Source: Rhodococcus opacus (GTDB taxonomy: Bacteria > Actinomycetota > Actinomycetes > Mycobacteriales > Mycobacteriaceae). From it: a stretch of DNA of 64,000 nucleotides. The stretch is from positions 186,001 through 250,000 of the forward strand of contig NZ_JAAXPA010000003.1 in assembly GCF_012396235.1 (NCBI RefSeq), read 5' to 3'. Shown one piece after another: positions 24,595-33,649 of this stretch (position 1 is the first letter of the stretch; the number at the start of each line of letters is the position of its first letter). The notes under the pieces were generated by a model. The model worked only from the letters and a program-made list of their open reading frames with translations. It was not told where the DNA came from and did no database searches. Both the position numbers and the translations under genes were made by a program.

Positions 24595-25410
24595 TCAGGG
24601 CTTGTGGACGAGGTAGGCGAACATCGTCACCGACATGTGGAAGTCGCCGCTGCGGGCGGCGGCGTTCAGCTGGTCCAGCAGCTCGGCGCTCTGCGCCTCG
24701 GTGATCGCCCCCGCGGCGATCGCGGCGGCCGTCATCATCTGGACGAGTGGGCCGGTCACATCGCCCGGATCCTGGATCAGCGCCTCCGTGCCGATGTCCT
24801 CGACGACGAGTCCGGCGGAGGTGAGCTGTCCCGGGAGCAGCCGCCCGGAGTGCGGGTTCGCGGTGTGCGACAGCATCACGTCCATGATCCGTTGCAGGAT
24901 CTCGGGATCTCCGGGGTGCATGATCGCCGTGCCCCAGTCGCTGTCGACGATGACGCCGCGCCCGCCGGGCCGCAGCACGCGGGCCACTTCCGCCGCCGCG
25001 CGGTCCGGCTCGCTCAGGTGCTGGAACACCCGTTCGGACCGCACGACGTCGAGGCGGTCGTCGGGGAACGGCAGCGAGTAGGCGTCGCCGATCACGAACT
25101 GCGCGGTCGAGCCCTCCTCCTCGGTCCGCTCCCGGGCGAGGAGGGCCATGCCGGGATTGGGATCGAGTCCGATCGCGCGACCCGACGGGGTGACCGCGGC
25201 GGCGAGGGCTCGCGTCTCCGATCCCGTGCCCGATCCGAGGTCGAGGGCGCTCTCGCCCGGCTGCACGTGCAGGGCAGCGAGCGACCACTCGCGCAGTCGC
25301 CGGATTCCCGGGCGCGCGGCCTGCAGGTCGAGGACTGCGGCGAGTTGGTCCAGGGCGGCGCGGTCGATCTCGTCCGCCCGGAACGACAGCGGCGCCGTCG
25401 GATCGGACAT
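24595..25410 (-). CDS. Class I SAM-dependent methyltransferase (UbiE/arsenite-type fold)
   Basis: 271 aa from the ATG at 25410. Motif I L-D-L-G-S-G-T-G-S-E is clear, then I-G-L-D-P-N-P, then D-A-Y-S-L-P-F-P-D-D-R-L-D-V-V-R-S-E-R-V-F-Q-H. Such enzymes methylate small molecules or quinones in the cytosol. No substrate-specific residues are recognised. It lies upstream of the Rieske operon on the same strand, separated by the candidate IclR site, and is divergent from the TetR gene. Confidence 0.87.
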   Translation of the reverse strand: MSDPTAPLSFRADEIDRAALDQLAAVLDLQAARPGIRRLREWSLAALHVQPGESALDLGSGTGSETRALAAAVTPSGRAIGLDPNPGMALLARERTEEEGSTAQFVIGDAYSLPFPDDRLDVVRSERVFQHLSEPDRAAAEVARVLRPGGRGVIVDSDWGTAIMHPGDPEILQRIMDVMLSHTANPHSGRLLPGQLTSAGLVVEDIGTEALIQDPGDVTGPLVQMMTAAAIAAGAITEAQSAELLDQLNAAARSGDFHMSVTMFAYLVHKP

Positions 25411-25490
25411 GGATCCACCGTAACGCCGCGGTGACTCCCGACACAGTGCTGCGCGGGCTGTGGGCAAGAACATAAAAGTTGCACTGTCGC

Positions 25491-25512
25491 GCAAATTTGC
25501 AGAGCTCTGCAA
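25491..25512. promoter_or_regulatory. Two overlapping perfect palindromes, candidate TetR operator
   Basis: GCAAATTTGC (25491-25500) overlaps TTGCAGAGCTCTGCAA (25497-25512); both are perfect. They end 19 bp before the GTG of the TetR-type gene, the classic position for autorepression. Confidence 0.65.
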
Positions 25513-25531
25513 GTTCTGTACCGTCGGAGTA

Positions 25532-26134
25532 GTGATTTCGGAAATCGGACTGCGGGACCGCAAGAAGGCCGCCACGCGTGCAGCCCTCAGCGGCGCCGCC
25601 GCACGCCTGGCCCGCGCGCTGGGCATCGAATGCGTCACCGCCGACGCCATCGCGTCCGAGGCGGGGGTCTCGACTCGGACGTTCCACAACTACTTCTCCA
25701 GCAAGGAGGAGGCGGTACTCGCGCACTTCGAGCAGTCCGTCCACGACTGGGTGGACCTGCTCCGCGCCCGCCCGGAGGACGAGCCGATCTGGGATTCCCT
25801 CGAGCACGTGGTGGTCCAGATCGTCACCGATCCGGCGAAACCGCTCGAAGAGACCGCGGTGATGATGGAACTCGTCGAGACCAGCCCCGCGCTGCTCGCG
25901 AAGAAACTCGAAGTGCACCTGCGCGTCACCCGTCTGGTCGGTGAGGTGATCGCCGAACGCACGGGCACGAACATCGACACCGACCTCTACCCCAACCTGC
26001 TGCACCTGGCGGTCGGATCGGCGTGCAAGGCGTCGCTCGACCTGTGGATGAGCGGCAAATCCGGCGCGAGCGGACCCGAAGAACTGGTCCGCGACGCCAT
26101 GCGCCAACTCCGTCAGGGAATCCCGCAGCCGTAG
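25532..26134 (+). CDS. TetR family transcriptional regulator of the MMPL exporter
   Basis: 200 aa from the GTG at 25532. The HTH at about residues 20-60 (V-T-A-D-A-I-A-S-E-A-G-V-S-T-R-T-F-H-N-Y-F) is a textbook TetR domain; the rest is the ligand-binding core. It lies 50 bp before an MMPL transporter on the same strand and has overlapping palindromes at its promoter. A local repressor of the exporter operon is the natural reading. The ligand is unknown. Confidence 0.92.
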   Translation: MISEIGLRDRKKAATRAALSGAAARLARALGIECVTADAIASEAGVSTRTFHNYFSSKEEAVLAHFEQSVHDWVDLLRARPEDEPIWDSLEHVVVQIVTDPAKPLEETAVMMELVETSPALLAKKLEVHLRVTRLVGEVIAERTGTNIDTDLYPNLLHLAVGSACKASLDLWMSGKSGASGPEELVRDAMRQLRQGIPQP

Positions 26135-26184
26135 CCGGCTGCCCCGAATCACTCTTCGTTCCACCGACTCAGAAGGAGCCTCTC

Positions 26185-28533
26185 GTGGCCACCTATCTCT
26201 ATCGGATCGGCAGATTCGCCTACCGGCGAAAAGGTGCGGTCCTCAGCGTCTGGTTGGTGATCCTGGTCCTCATGGGCGTCGGGGCGGCAACACTGTCCGG
26301 GCCCACGAAGGACTCGTTCTCCATCCCGGGCACCCCCGCGCAGCAGGCGCAGGACCTGATGGCCGAACGGTTCCCCGAAGCCGCGGGCAGCGACCCGATG
26401 AACGCCGTCAGCGCGCGTTACGTGTTCGCCGCTCCCGAGGGGCAGACCCTCGAGAGCGAGCAGAGTCGGCAGGCGATGGACGCGGTGCTCGCCAAGGTGC
26501 GCGGCATCGACCAGGTCCAGGACGCCGCCAAGGTCGATCCCGCCACCGCCTCGGGCGCCGACGCCGCGAAGGCCCTGGTCAACCCCGTCACGGCGAACGA
26601 GCAGCTCGTCGAGATGGCGAAGTCGTCCGCGCCCGACAAGGGAATCGGTGAAGAGGCCGCCGTCGCGAACGCGCAGGCGCTGTCCCCGCTCAACGCCGAC
26701 AAGACCGTCGGCTACGTCGAGGTGCCGTTCAAGGGCAGCATGGGTGACGTCGACCAGGCTCTGCGCGACCAGATCTCGGCCGCTGCCGACGCCGGCCGCA
26801 ACGCCGGACTGACCGTCGAGATCAGTGGTTCCGCCGCCAACGAAGCCGAACCGCCCGGTGGCGCCACCGAGCTCGTCGGTATCGGCGTGGCCGCTGTCGT
26901 GCTCGCACTGACGTTCGGTTCGCTGGTCGCCGCCGGTCTGCCGTTGATCACCGCGATCATCGGCATCATGATCGGCAGCCTCGGAATCACCGTCGCCACC
27001 GGCTTCACCGACCTCAGCTCGATGACACCCACGCTGGCCATCATGATCGGCCTGGCCGTCGCCATCGACTACTCGCTGTTCATCGTGTCCCGGTTCCGGC
27101 ACGAACTCACCCTCACGGACGACCGCTCGGAAGCGGCCGGACGTGCCGTCGGCACCGCCGGTTCCGCCGTGGTGTTCGCCGGTCTCACGGTGATCATCGC
27201 CCTGATCGCGCTGCGCGTCGTCGGGATCCCGTTCCTCTCCGACATGGGTGCGGCCGCCGCGTTCACGGTGTTCATCGCCGTCTCGATCGCGTTGACGCTC
27301 CTGCCCGCGATCCTCGGGCTGTTCGGGAAGAAGGCGTTCGCAGGCAAGATCCCGTTCCTCAGCAGTCGCGACCTCGAGGACGACGAGGGCAAGCCGAGCC
27401 TCGCCCTGCGGTACATCAGCGCCGTGGTCCGCCGTCCCGCGATTCCGCTGATCGCCGGAGTCGTGGTGCTCGGGGCGCTCGCCATCCCCGCGACCGGCCT
27501 GAGCCTGGCCCTGCCCAGCGAGGGCACCGGCGACCCCGCCACCAGCTCCCGGCAGGCCTACGACCTCGTGAGCGAAGGCTTCGGCCCCGGCAAGAACGGT
27601 CCGCTGCTCGTCGTCGTCGACGCCAAGGACGTCACCACCGGCACGCCGTCGGAGGCATTCGGTGAGGTCGTGAAGACCATCACTGCGCAGGACGACGTGT
27701 CCAACGCGCAGGTCGTCGGCGTGAACAAGGCCGGTGACACCGCGCAGATCCTGGTGACGCCGAGCAGCGCCCCCAGCGATCCGGCGACGATGGACCTGGT
27801 GAACAACATCCGCGGTGCGGAGGCAGGTCTGCACGATTCGATCGGCGTCAACTACGGCGTCACCGGGCAGACCGCGCTCGAAGGCGACGTGTCCGAGACG
27901 CTGCAGGACGCGCTGATCCCGTACCTCGCGGTGGTCGTGGGCCTGGCCTTCCTCCTGCTGCTGCTCGTGTTCCGGTCGGTGCTCGTGCCGCTGACGGCCA
28001 CGCTCGGCTTCCTCCTCAGCGTCGCGGCCACGTTCGGTGCCACGGTCGCGGTGTTCCAGGAGGGCTGGGGCGGCATCATCTCCAACCCGCAGCCGATCGT
28101 CAGCTTCATGCCGATCTTCCTGATCGGCGTCGTGTTCGGTCTCGCGATGGACTACCAGGTGTTCCTGGTGACCCGGATGCGGGAGGAATACGTCCACGGC
28201 GCGACCGCGAAGCAGGCCGTCACCGTCGGCTTCAACCACGGTGCCCGGGTGGTCAGCGCCGCCGCGGTCATCATGATCTCGGTGTTCGCGGCGTTCATCG
28301 CCGAGCCGAACTCGTTCATCAAGTCGATCGGCTTCGCCCTGGCGGCGGCCGTGTTCTTCGACGCCTTCGTCGTGCGCATGGTGATCATCCCGTCCGTGAT
28401 GGCACTGCTCGGCGACAAGGCGTGGTGGCTGCCGAAGTGGCTGGACAAGATCCTGCCCAACGTGGACATCGAGGGCGAGAAGCTGAAGAAGGTCCTGCAC
28501 GACGCGGACGAGCCGCTGCAGCCCGTCCGGTAG
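26185..28533 (+). CDS. MMPL family RND-type transporter
   Basis: 782 aa from the GTG at 26185, behind AAGGAG. An RND layout is visible: TM1 at about 20-40, a large outside loop, and a TM2-6 bundle containing M-I-G-L-A-V-A-I-D-Y-S-L-F (the proton-relay Asp-Tyr region). A second loop and a TM8-12 bundle with F-G-L-A-M-D-Y-Q-V-F follow. MMPL proteins export lipids or drugs using the proton gradient. It is shorter than mycobacterial MmpL3-type proteins and lacks a long C-terminal tail. The adjacent TetR suggests inducible efflux. A type D hairpin lies 13 nt after the stop. Confidence 0.92.
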   Translation: MATYLYRIGRFAYRRKGAVLSVWLVILVLMGVGAATLSGPTKDSFSIPGTPAQQAQDLMAERFPEAAGSDPMNAVSARYVFAAPEGQTLESEQSRQAMDAVLAKVRGIDQVQDAAKVDPATASGADAAKALVNPVTANEQLVEMAKSSAPDKGIGEEAAVANAQALSPLNADKTVGYVEVPFKGSMGDVDQALRDQISAAADAGRNAGLTVEISGSAANEAEPPGGATELVGIGVAAVVLALTFGSLVAAGLPLITAIIGIMIGSLGITVATGFTDLSSMTPTLAIMIGLAVAIDYSLFIVSRFRHELTLTDDRSEAAGRAVGTAGSAVVFAGLTVIIALIALRVVGIPFLSDMGAAAAFTVFIAVSIALTLLPAILGLFGKKAFAGKIPFLSSRDLEDDEGKPSLALRYISAVVRRPAIPLIAGVVVLGALAIPATGLSLALPSEGTGDPATSSRQAYDLVSEGFGPGKNGPLLVVVDAKDVTTGTPSEAFGEVVKTITAQDDVSNAQVVGVNKAGDTAQILVTPSSAPSDPATMDLVNNIRGAEAGLHDSIGVNYGVTGQTALEGDVSETLQDALIPYLAVVVGLAFLLLLLVFRSVLVPLTATLGFLLSVAATFGATVAVFQEGWGGIISNPQPIVSFMPIFLIGVVFGLAMDYQVFLVTRMREEYVHGATAKQAVTVGFNHGARVVSAAAVIMISVFAAFIAEPNSFIKSIGFALAAAVFFDAFVVRMVIIPSVMALLGDKAWWLPKWLDKILPNVDIEGEKLKKVLHDADEPLQPVR

Positions 28534-28546
28534 GCGCTTCGCGCCC

Positions 28547-28586
28547 GTGCGCCTTTCTGGTAGTGCCTGCTACCAGAAAGGCGCAC
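28547..28586. repeat. Intergenic hairpin element, type D copy 2 (40 nt)
   Basis: 17-nt perfect arms (GTGCGCCTTTCTGGTAG and its complement) flank a 6-nt loop, between the MMPL and ABC genes on the same strand. It is the same length as, and clearly related to, 15245-15284, including the TAGGCGCTTCGCGCCC-like leader. No T-tract follows. Confidence 0.78.
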
Positions 28587-28649
28587 AAGGCCGTAGGCCT
28601 TCTGTTGGTAACCTTCGGACACAATGATGACCCGCCAGGATCGCTGCCC

Positions 28650-30383
28650 ATGTTGAATGCCCTGCTCACCACGTACCTCCGCCCGTACAAGCGGGACCTC
28701 ACGGCGGTCGTCCTGTTCCAGCTCGTCGCGACCGCGGCCGCCCTGTACCTGCCCAGTCTGAACGCCGATCTCATCGACAACGGCGTCACCAAGGGCGACA
28801 CCGGGTACATCCTGTCCACGGGCGTCATGATGCTGCTCGTCACCGTCGTGCAGATCATCTGCTCGATCGGTTCGGTGTTCTTCGGCGCCCGTGCCGCAAT
28901 GGGTTTCGGGCGCGACGTGCGCCGCGCCGTGATGCATCAGGTCGGGAGCTTCTCGTCCCGCGAGTTCGGCCGCTTCGGCGCGCCGTCCCTGATCACCCGC
29001 AACACCAACGACGTGCAGCAGGTGCAGATGCTCGTCGTGATGAGCTGCACGATCCTGGTGATGGCGCCGATCATGTGCGTCGGCGGTGTCGTGATGTCGA
29101 TCCGGGAGGACGCCGGGCTCGCCTGGATCCTGGCGGTCACCGTGCCGGTTCTCGCGCTGTCCATGGGGTTCGTGATCTCGCGGATGGTGCCCGCGTTCCG
29201 GGAGATGCAGACCCGCATCGACGGGGTCAACCGGGTGCTGCGTGAGCAGATCACCGGTATCCGCGTGGTGCGGGCGTTCGTCCGTGAGCGCTCCGAGGTG
29301 GCGCGGTTCGGCGACGCGAACGAGCAGCTCACCCAGACCGCCCTGCGGGTCGGCAGACTGACGGCGGTGATGTTCCCCCTCGTGATGGTCATCGCGAACA
29401 TCACCAGCGTCGCCGTCATCTGGTTCGGCGGCCACGAGATCAACAGCGGCACCATGCAGGTCGGCTCGCTGACCGCGATGCTCAGCTACATCATGCAGAT
29501 CCTGATGTCGGTGATGATGGCGTCGTTCATCGCGATGATGGCCCCCCGCGCCACCGTCTGCGCCGAACGCATCGGCGAGGTGCTCGCCACCGATTCCACC
29601 GTCGTGCCGCCGGTCGATGCGGTCACCGTGCTGGAGAACCCCGGTGTGGTGGAACTGCGCGACGCCCAGTTCAAGTTCCCCGGCGCCGACGAACCGGTGT
29701 TGCGCGACATCAGCTTCCGCGCCGAACCGGGCAAGACCACGGCGATCATCGGCGGCACCGGCTCCGGCAAGACGACGCTGCTGTCGCTGATCCCGCGTCT
29801 CATCGACGCCACGTCGGGTTCGGTCACCGTGTCCGACACGGAGGTGCGTCGCATCGACCTCGACGTCCTGCGGTCCGGCATCGGACTCGTTCCGCAGCGG
29901 CCGTACCTGTTCTCGGGCACCGTCGCCACCAACCTCCGGTACGGCAAGCCCGATGCCACCGACGACGAACTGTGGCGGGCTCTGGAGATCGCGCAGGCCG
30001 CCGATTTCGTCCGCGCGATGCCCGAGGGTCTCGACACCCCGATCTCGCAGGGCGGCACGACCGTGTCCGGCGGTCAGCGACAGCGACTCGCCATTGCGCG
30101 GGCACTGGTCCGTCGCCCGTCGATCTACCTGTTCGACGACTCCTTCTCCGCCCTCGACCTCACCACCGACGCCCGGCTGCGTGCGGCGCTCAAACCCGAA
30201 ACTTCGGACGCGTGCGTCATCGTCGTCGCCCAACGCGTCTCGACGATCGTGGAGGCCGAGCAGATCGTGGTCCTCGAGGACGGCGCGGTGGTCGGGATCG
30301 GCACGCACGACCAACTGCTCGAGACGTGTCCGTGTTACGTCGAGATCGTCGAATCCCAACGATCGGTCCAGGAAGCACTATGA
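28650..30383 (+). CDS. ABC transporter, fused permease-ATPase (half-transporter 1)
   Basis: 577 aa. An N-terminal exporter-type six-helix domain (about 1-310) includes E-Q-I-T-G-I-R-V-V-R-A-F-V-R-E. The ATPase has Walker A G-G-T-G-S-G-K-T-T, Q-loop V-P-Q-R-P-Y-L-F-S-G-T, signature V-S-G-G-Q-R-Q-R and Walker B Y-L-F-D-D-S. The residue after the Walker B Asp is Asp rather than Glu, which suggests a weak or degenerate catalytic site. This is common in one half of heterodimeric exporters. It overlaps the next ABC gene by 4 nt, so the pair is probably one heterodimer. Confidence 0.92.
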   Translation: MLNALLTTYLRPYKRDLTAVVLFQLVATAAALYLPSLNADLIDNGVTKGDTGYILSTGVMMLLVTVVQIICSIGSVFFGARAAMGFGRDVRRAVMHQVGSFSSREFGRFGAPSLITRNTNDVQQVQMLVVMSCTILVMAPIMCVGGVVMSIREDAGLAWILAVTVPVLALSMGFVISRMVPAFREMQTRIDGVNRVLREQITGIRVVRAFVRERSEVARFGDANEQLTQTALRVGRLTAVMFPLVMVIANITSVAVIWFGGHEINSGTMQVGSLTAMLSYIMQILMSVMMASFIAMMAPRATVCAERIGEVLATDSTVVPPVDAVTVLENPGVVELRDAQFKFPGADEPVLRDISFRAEPGKTTAIIGGTGSGKTTLLSLIPRLIDATSGSVTVSDTEVRRIDLDVLRSGIGLVPQRPYLFSGTVATNLRYGKPDATDDELWRALEIAQAADFVRAMPEGLDTPISQGGTTVSGGQRQRLAIARALVRRPSIYLFDDSFSALDLTTDARLRAALKPETSDACVIVVAQRVSTIVEAEQIVVLEDGAVVGIGTHDQLLETCPCYVEIVESQRSVQEAL

Positions 30384-32359
30384 GCGATCGCGCAACCACC
30401 ACCACTGCCGAAAGGCCCGCCGGCCCCCGTATTCCGGGACCGGTCGCTCCGGGCGCCCCGGGGTCCAAGCCGAACGACCTGTGGCCGTCCACCAAGCGGC
30501 TGCTGAGGCGGCTGCGTCCCCACCGGATCGCCGTCGGCATCGTTCTCCTGGTCGCCGCCGTGTCGGTGGTGCTCACCTCGATCGCGCCGCGCATGCTCGG
30601 TCAGGGCACGAACCTGATCTTCGACGGCATCATCGGCGCGCAGTTGCCCGCCGGGATGTCGAAGGATCAGGCCGTCGCCGCACTGCGGGCCGACGGGCAG
30701 AACACGTTCGCCGACATGGTGTCCGGCATGGCCGTCGTGCCCGGTGTCGGTATCGACTTCAGTGCGCTCGGCCGGGTGCTGGCGATCGTGCTGGCCCTGT
30801 ACCTGGGGTCGTCGGTGTTCATGTGGCTGTCGGGTTTCCTGCTGAACATCATCGTGCAGGGCGTCGTGAAGAACCTGCGCGCCGAGGTCGAACGGAAGAT
30901 CCACCGACTTCCGCTGCGCTACTTCGACTCCCACTCCCGCGGCGACCTGCTGAGCCGGGTCACCAACGACATCGACAACGTCTCGCAGTCGTTGCAGCAG
31001 ACGATGAGCCAGCTGATCGTGTCGGCGATGACGGTGATCGGCATCCTCGTGATGATGATCGTCATCTCGCCGCTGCTCGCGTTGATCGCGGTACTGACGG
31101 TGCCGCTGTCGATCCTCGTGACAGCGCAGATCGCGAAACGGTCCAAGACCCACTTCGTGTCGCAGTGGAAGTCGACGGGAGCGCTCAACTCTCACGTGGA
31201 GGAGGCGTACACGGGCCACGAACTGGTCACCGTGTTCGGCCGCAGCCGTGAGGTGGAGGCGCGGTTCGAGGAGCAGAACGAGGCGCTCTACCAGGCCAGC
31301 TACCGGGCCCAGTTCATCTCGGGTCTGATCATGCCCGCGATCATGTTCCTCGGAAACCTCAACTTCGTGGCCATCGCCGTGCTCGGCGGCATGCGGGTGG
31401 CGTCCGGCACGATGAGCCTCGGCGATGTGCAGGCGTTCATCCAGTACTCGCGCCAGTTCACCCAGCCCCTCACCCAGATCGGGGCGATGGTCAACCTCAT
31501 GCAGTCGGGTGTGGCGTCCGCCGAGCGGGTGTTCGCCATCCTCGACGAGGATGAGGAGGAGCCCGACCTCACCGAAGCTCCCACACCGGCGGAGCCGCGT
31601 GATGCGGGTCGCGTCCATACGTTCGGCCGGGTGGAGTTCTCGGACGTGTCGTTCAGCTACTCGCCGGAGAAGCCGCTGATCGAGAACCTGTCGCTGGTGG
31701 CGGAACCCGGCCAGATGGTCGCCATCGTCGGACCCACCGGCGCCGGCAAGACCACACTCGTCAACCTGATCCTGCGGTTCTACGAACTCGACGGCGGCAG
31801 GATCCTCCTCGACGGCGTCGACATCGCCGAGATGTCGCGCGACGACCTGCGGTCCCGCATCGGCATGGTGCTGCAGGACGCGTGGCTGTTCGGCGGCACC
31901 ATCCGCGACAACATCGCGTACGGACGTCCCGACGCCACCGAGGAGGAGATCCAGGCGGCCGCGCGGATCAGCTACGTCGACCGGTTCGTCCACTCGCTGC
32001 CCGACGGCTACGACACCGTCATCGACGAAGAGGGCAGCAACATCAGTGCCGGTGAGAAGCAGTTGATCACCATTGCCCGCGCGTTCATCTCGCAGCCGTC
32101 GATCCTGATACTCGACGAGGCGACCAGTTCCGTCGACACCCGCACCGAGTTGCTGGTGCAGCACGCGACTGCGGTCCTGCGCAGTGATCGCACGAGTTTC
32201 GTGATCGCACACCGCTTGTCGACCATCCGCGACGCCGACCTCATCGTCGTCATGGAGGACGGTCGCATCGTCGAGCAGGGCAGCCACGACGACCTGCTCC
32301 TCACCCGCGGCGCGTACTACCGCCTCTACAACAGCCAGTTCGTCGGCGCCGATGTCTGA
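30380..32359 (+). CDS. ABC transporter, fused permease-ATPase (half-transporter 2)
   Basis: 659 aa, longer than its partner because of a Pro-rich N-terminal tail and an insert of about 50 residues between TM1 and TM2. The ATPase has Walker A G-P-T-G-A-G-K-T-T, signature I-S-A-G-E-K-Q-L and Walker B L-I-L-D-E-A-T-S-S, with the catalytic Glu present. The partner has Asp there, so this subunit supplies the active site in an asymmetric TM287/288-like exporter. The ATG overlaps the previous stop. The substrate is unknown. The gene ends 3 nt before a type C hairpin. Confidence 0.92.
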   Translation: MSDRATTTTAERPAGPRIPGPVAPGAPGSKPNDLWPSTKRLLRRLRPHRIAVGIVLLVAAVSVVLTSIAPRMLGQGTNLIFDGIIGAQLPAGMSKDQAVAALRADGQNTFADMVSGMAVVPGVGIDFSALGRVLAIVLALYLGSSVFMWLSGFLLNIIVQGVVKNLRAEVERKIHRLPLRYFDSHSRGDLLSRVTNDIDNVSQSLQQTMSQLIVSAMTVIGILVMMIVISPLLALIAVLTVPLSILVTAQIAKRSKTHFVSQWKSTGALNSHVEEAYTGHELVTVFGRSREVEARFEEQNEALYQASYRAQFISGLIMPAIMFLGNLNFVAIAVLGGMRVASGTMSLGDVQAFIQYSRQFTQPLTQIGAMVNLMQSGVASAERVFAILDEDEEEPDLTEAPTPAEPRDAGRVHTFGRVEFSDVSFSYSPEKPLIENLSLVAEPGQMVAIVGPTGAGKTTLVNLILRFYELDGGRILLDGVDIAEMSRDDLRSRIGMVLQDAWLFGGTIRDNIAYGRPDATEEEIQAAARISYVDRFVHSLPDGYDTVIDEEGSNISAGEKQLITIARAFISQPSILILDEATSSVDTRTELLVQHATAVLRSDRTSFVIAHRLSTIRDADLIVVMEDGRIVEQGSHDDLLLTRGAYYRLYNSQFVGADV

Positions 32360-32362
32360 CGA

Positions 32363-32408
32363 CCTGTGAGTACTTGTTAACCGCCCGCGGTTAACAAGTA
32401 CTCACAGG
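32363..32408. repeat. Intergenic hairpin element, type C copy 2 (46 nt)
   Basis: 21-nt perfect arms with a CCCG loop lie between the convergent ABC gene and the secreted-protein gene. The GTGAGTACTTGTTAAC core matches 13441-13486, with one compensated difference per arm. The probable ancestral stop of the secreted protein (TGA at 32402-32404) lies inside the right arm. Confidence 0.8.
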
Positions 32409-33644
32409 CAGGCGGCGGCACCCCCGGCTTCGAAGGTGGCGGTGTCGCAGTAGGCGGCGCGGGGATAGTACGGACCCATCGTGGTGGCGGGGTCGGTGTG
32501 ATTTGTTCTGCGACGCCTGCACCGACTGCGGGTAGAAGGCGTCGGACGGCAGCATGTACCGCAGGAACAGCACCTTCTTCGCGACGTCGGTGGAGCCCCA
32601 GGGGAGGACGGTGACGGTCGGGTCGGACGCGGCGCGGGCGGGGACGTCCTGCGGTGCGGCGACGACGTACGTGTAGTTGCCTGCGCCGTCGGTGCGTGTC
32701 TGGAAGTCGGCGGCACACGCGACGACCGGGTACGGCGTCACCTGATCGTTCTGGCACATCGACCAGTACCGCACCTGCCGGCCGGGTGCCGTGACGGGTT
32801 GGCCGGCACGGGTGTCGGGGAACGTCGGCGCCCGGCCCTGCACGACGACGATGCGTCCGGGCTGGTACGTCAGCCCCGCCCCGACATATTTGTTGTCGCC
32901 GTTGGGAAACAGGCCCGACGTGCTCGCGGGGTTCACGAACGTCGCCTCGGGCACGTTGCCGGGGAACGCGCCGGACGCCGCGCCGGCGATGATCTGGTCG
33001 AATGCGGCCTCCGCGGCCTGTCCGAGTGGGCCGTTGTCGTAGGCGGAGGGATCGAATGCGGATCCGCAGGTCGGCACCGGCGACGTCCGGCCCCCGAACG
33101 TCAGTGTCACGTCGGGTAGTGGAACGCCGCCGGTCGGAGATGCCGGGTCGTCGGGCACGTACACCCGGATGATGAGGAAACCGACGGGTACCGACTGCGC
33201 GTCGGCCCCAGCGGGCAGGGCCTGAATCTGGTTGCGGGAGTGGTCTGCCGGGCCGGTCACGACCGTCGCGTGCCAGCGCTTCTGCGTGGCGGGCAGGGCA
33301 CCGGCGGCGGCGTCGGCGAACGGGTTTCCGCTGCCGGGGTCGGGTCCGATCTGGTTGTCGCGCAACGTGTCGACGGTGTCGAAGTTCGTCCCGTACGTGT
33401 TGAGCGAGAAGTAGCGGGCAGCCGGGTAGGTGCCGCTGAGTTCGATGGTGTCACCAGGCCCCAACGCGTAGGGCAGCACCCAGTACGTCGCGTTGGCGTC
33501 GGGGAAGGCGACGTCGAGCACGGTCGAGTCGGACATGAACTGCCACGCGCACTGCGCGGTCGGTGGGGGCGCCGCGGACGCGAGGGAGGTGCCACCGGAC
33601 CACAGCAGCAGAACCAGCACGGCGGCAACGACTTTCCCGGTCAT
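32391..33644 (-). CDS. Secreted protein of unknown function, apparent 3' frameshift
   Basis: About 415 aa. The signal peptide M-T-G-K-V-V-A-A-V-L-V-L-L-L-W-S ... A-S-A-A-P is clear. The mature protein is Gly/Pro/Asp-rich with A-R-Y-F-S-L-N-T-Y-G-T-N-F, which resembles the beta-rich region of DUF1254/1214-type secreted proteins; this is a weak similarity judgement. Near 32503 the frame appears to gain one base. Another frame continues naturally as T-N-H-T-D-P-A-T-T-M-G-P-Y-Y-P-R-A-A-Y-C and stops at 32402. It starts 5 nt after the sulfatase stop, so it is a partner gene of the sulfatase. Confidence 0.75.
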   Translation of the reverse strand: MTGKVVAAVLVLLLWSGGTSLASAAPPPTAQCAWQFMSDSTVLDVAFPDANATYWVLPYALGPGDTIELSGTYPAARYFSLNTYGTNFDTVDTLRDNQIGPDPGSGNPFADAAAGALPATQKRWHATVVTGPADHSRNQIQALPAGADAQSVPVGFLIIRVYVPDDPASPTGGVPLPDVTLTFGGRTSPVPTCGSAFDPSAYDNGPLGQAAEAAFDQIIAGAASGAFPGNVPEATFVNPASTSGLFPNGDNKYVGAGLTYQPGRIVVVQGRAPTFPDTRAGQPVTAPGRQVRYWSMCQNDQVTPYPVVACAADFQTRTDGAGNYTYVVAAPQDVPARAASDPTVTVLPWGSTDVAKKVLFLRYMLPSDAFYPQSVQASQNKSHRPRHHDGSVLSPRRLLRHRHLRSRGCRRLPVSTC

Positions 33645-33649
33645 AGCTG

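Noticed and set aside
26149..28500. Long antisense frame across the MMPL gene (over 780 codons)
   Set aside because: High-GC shadow; composition is His/Arg/Asp/Gly-rich without any domain, while the plus strand shows a full RND transporter.
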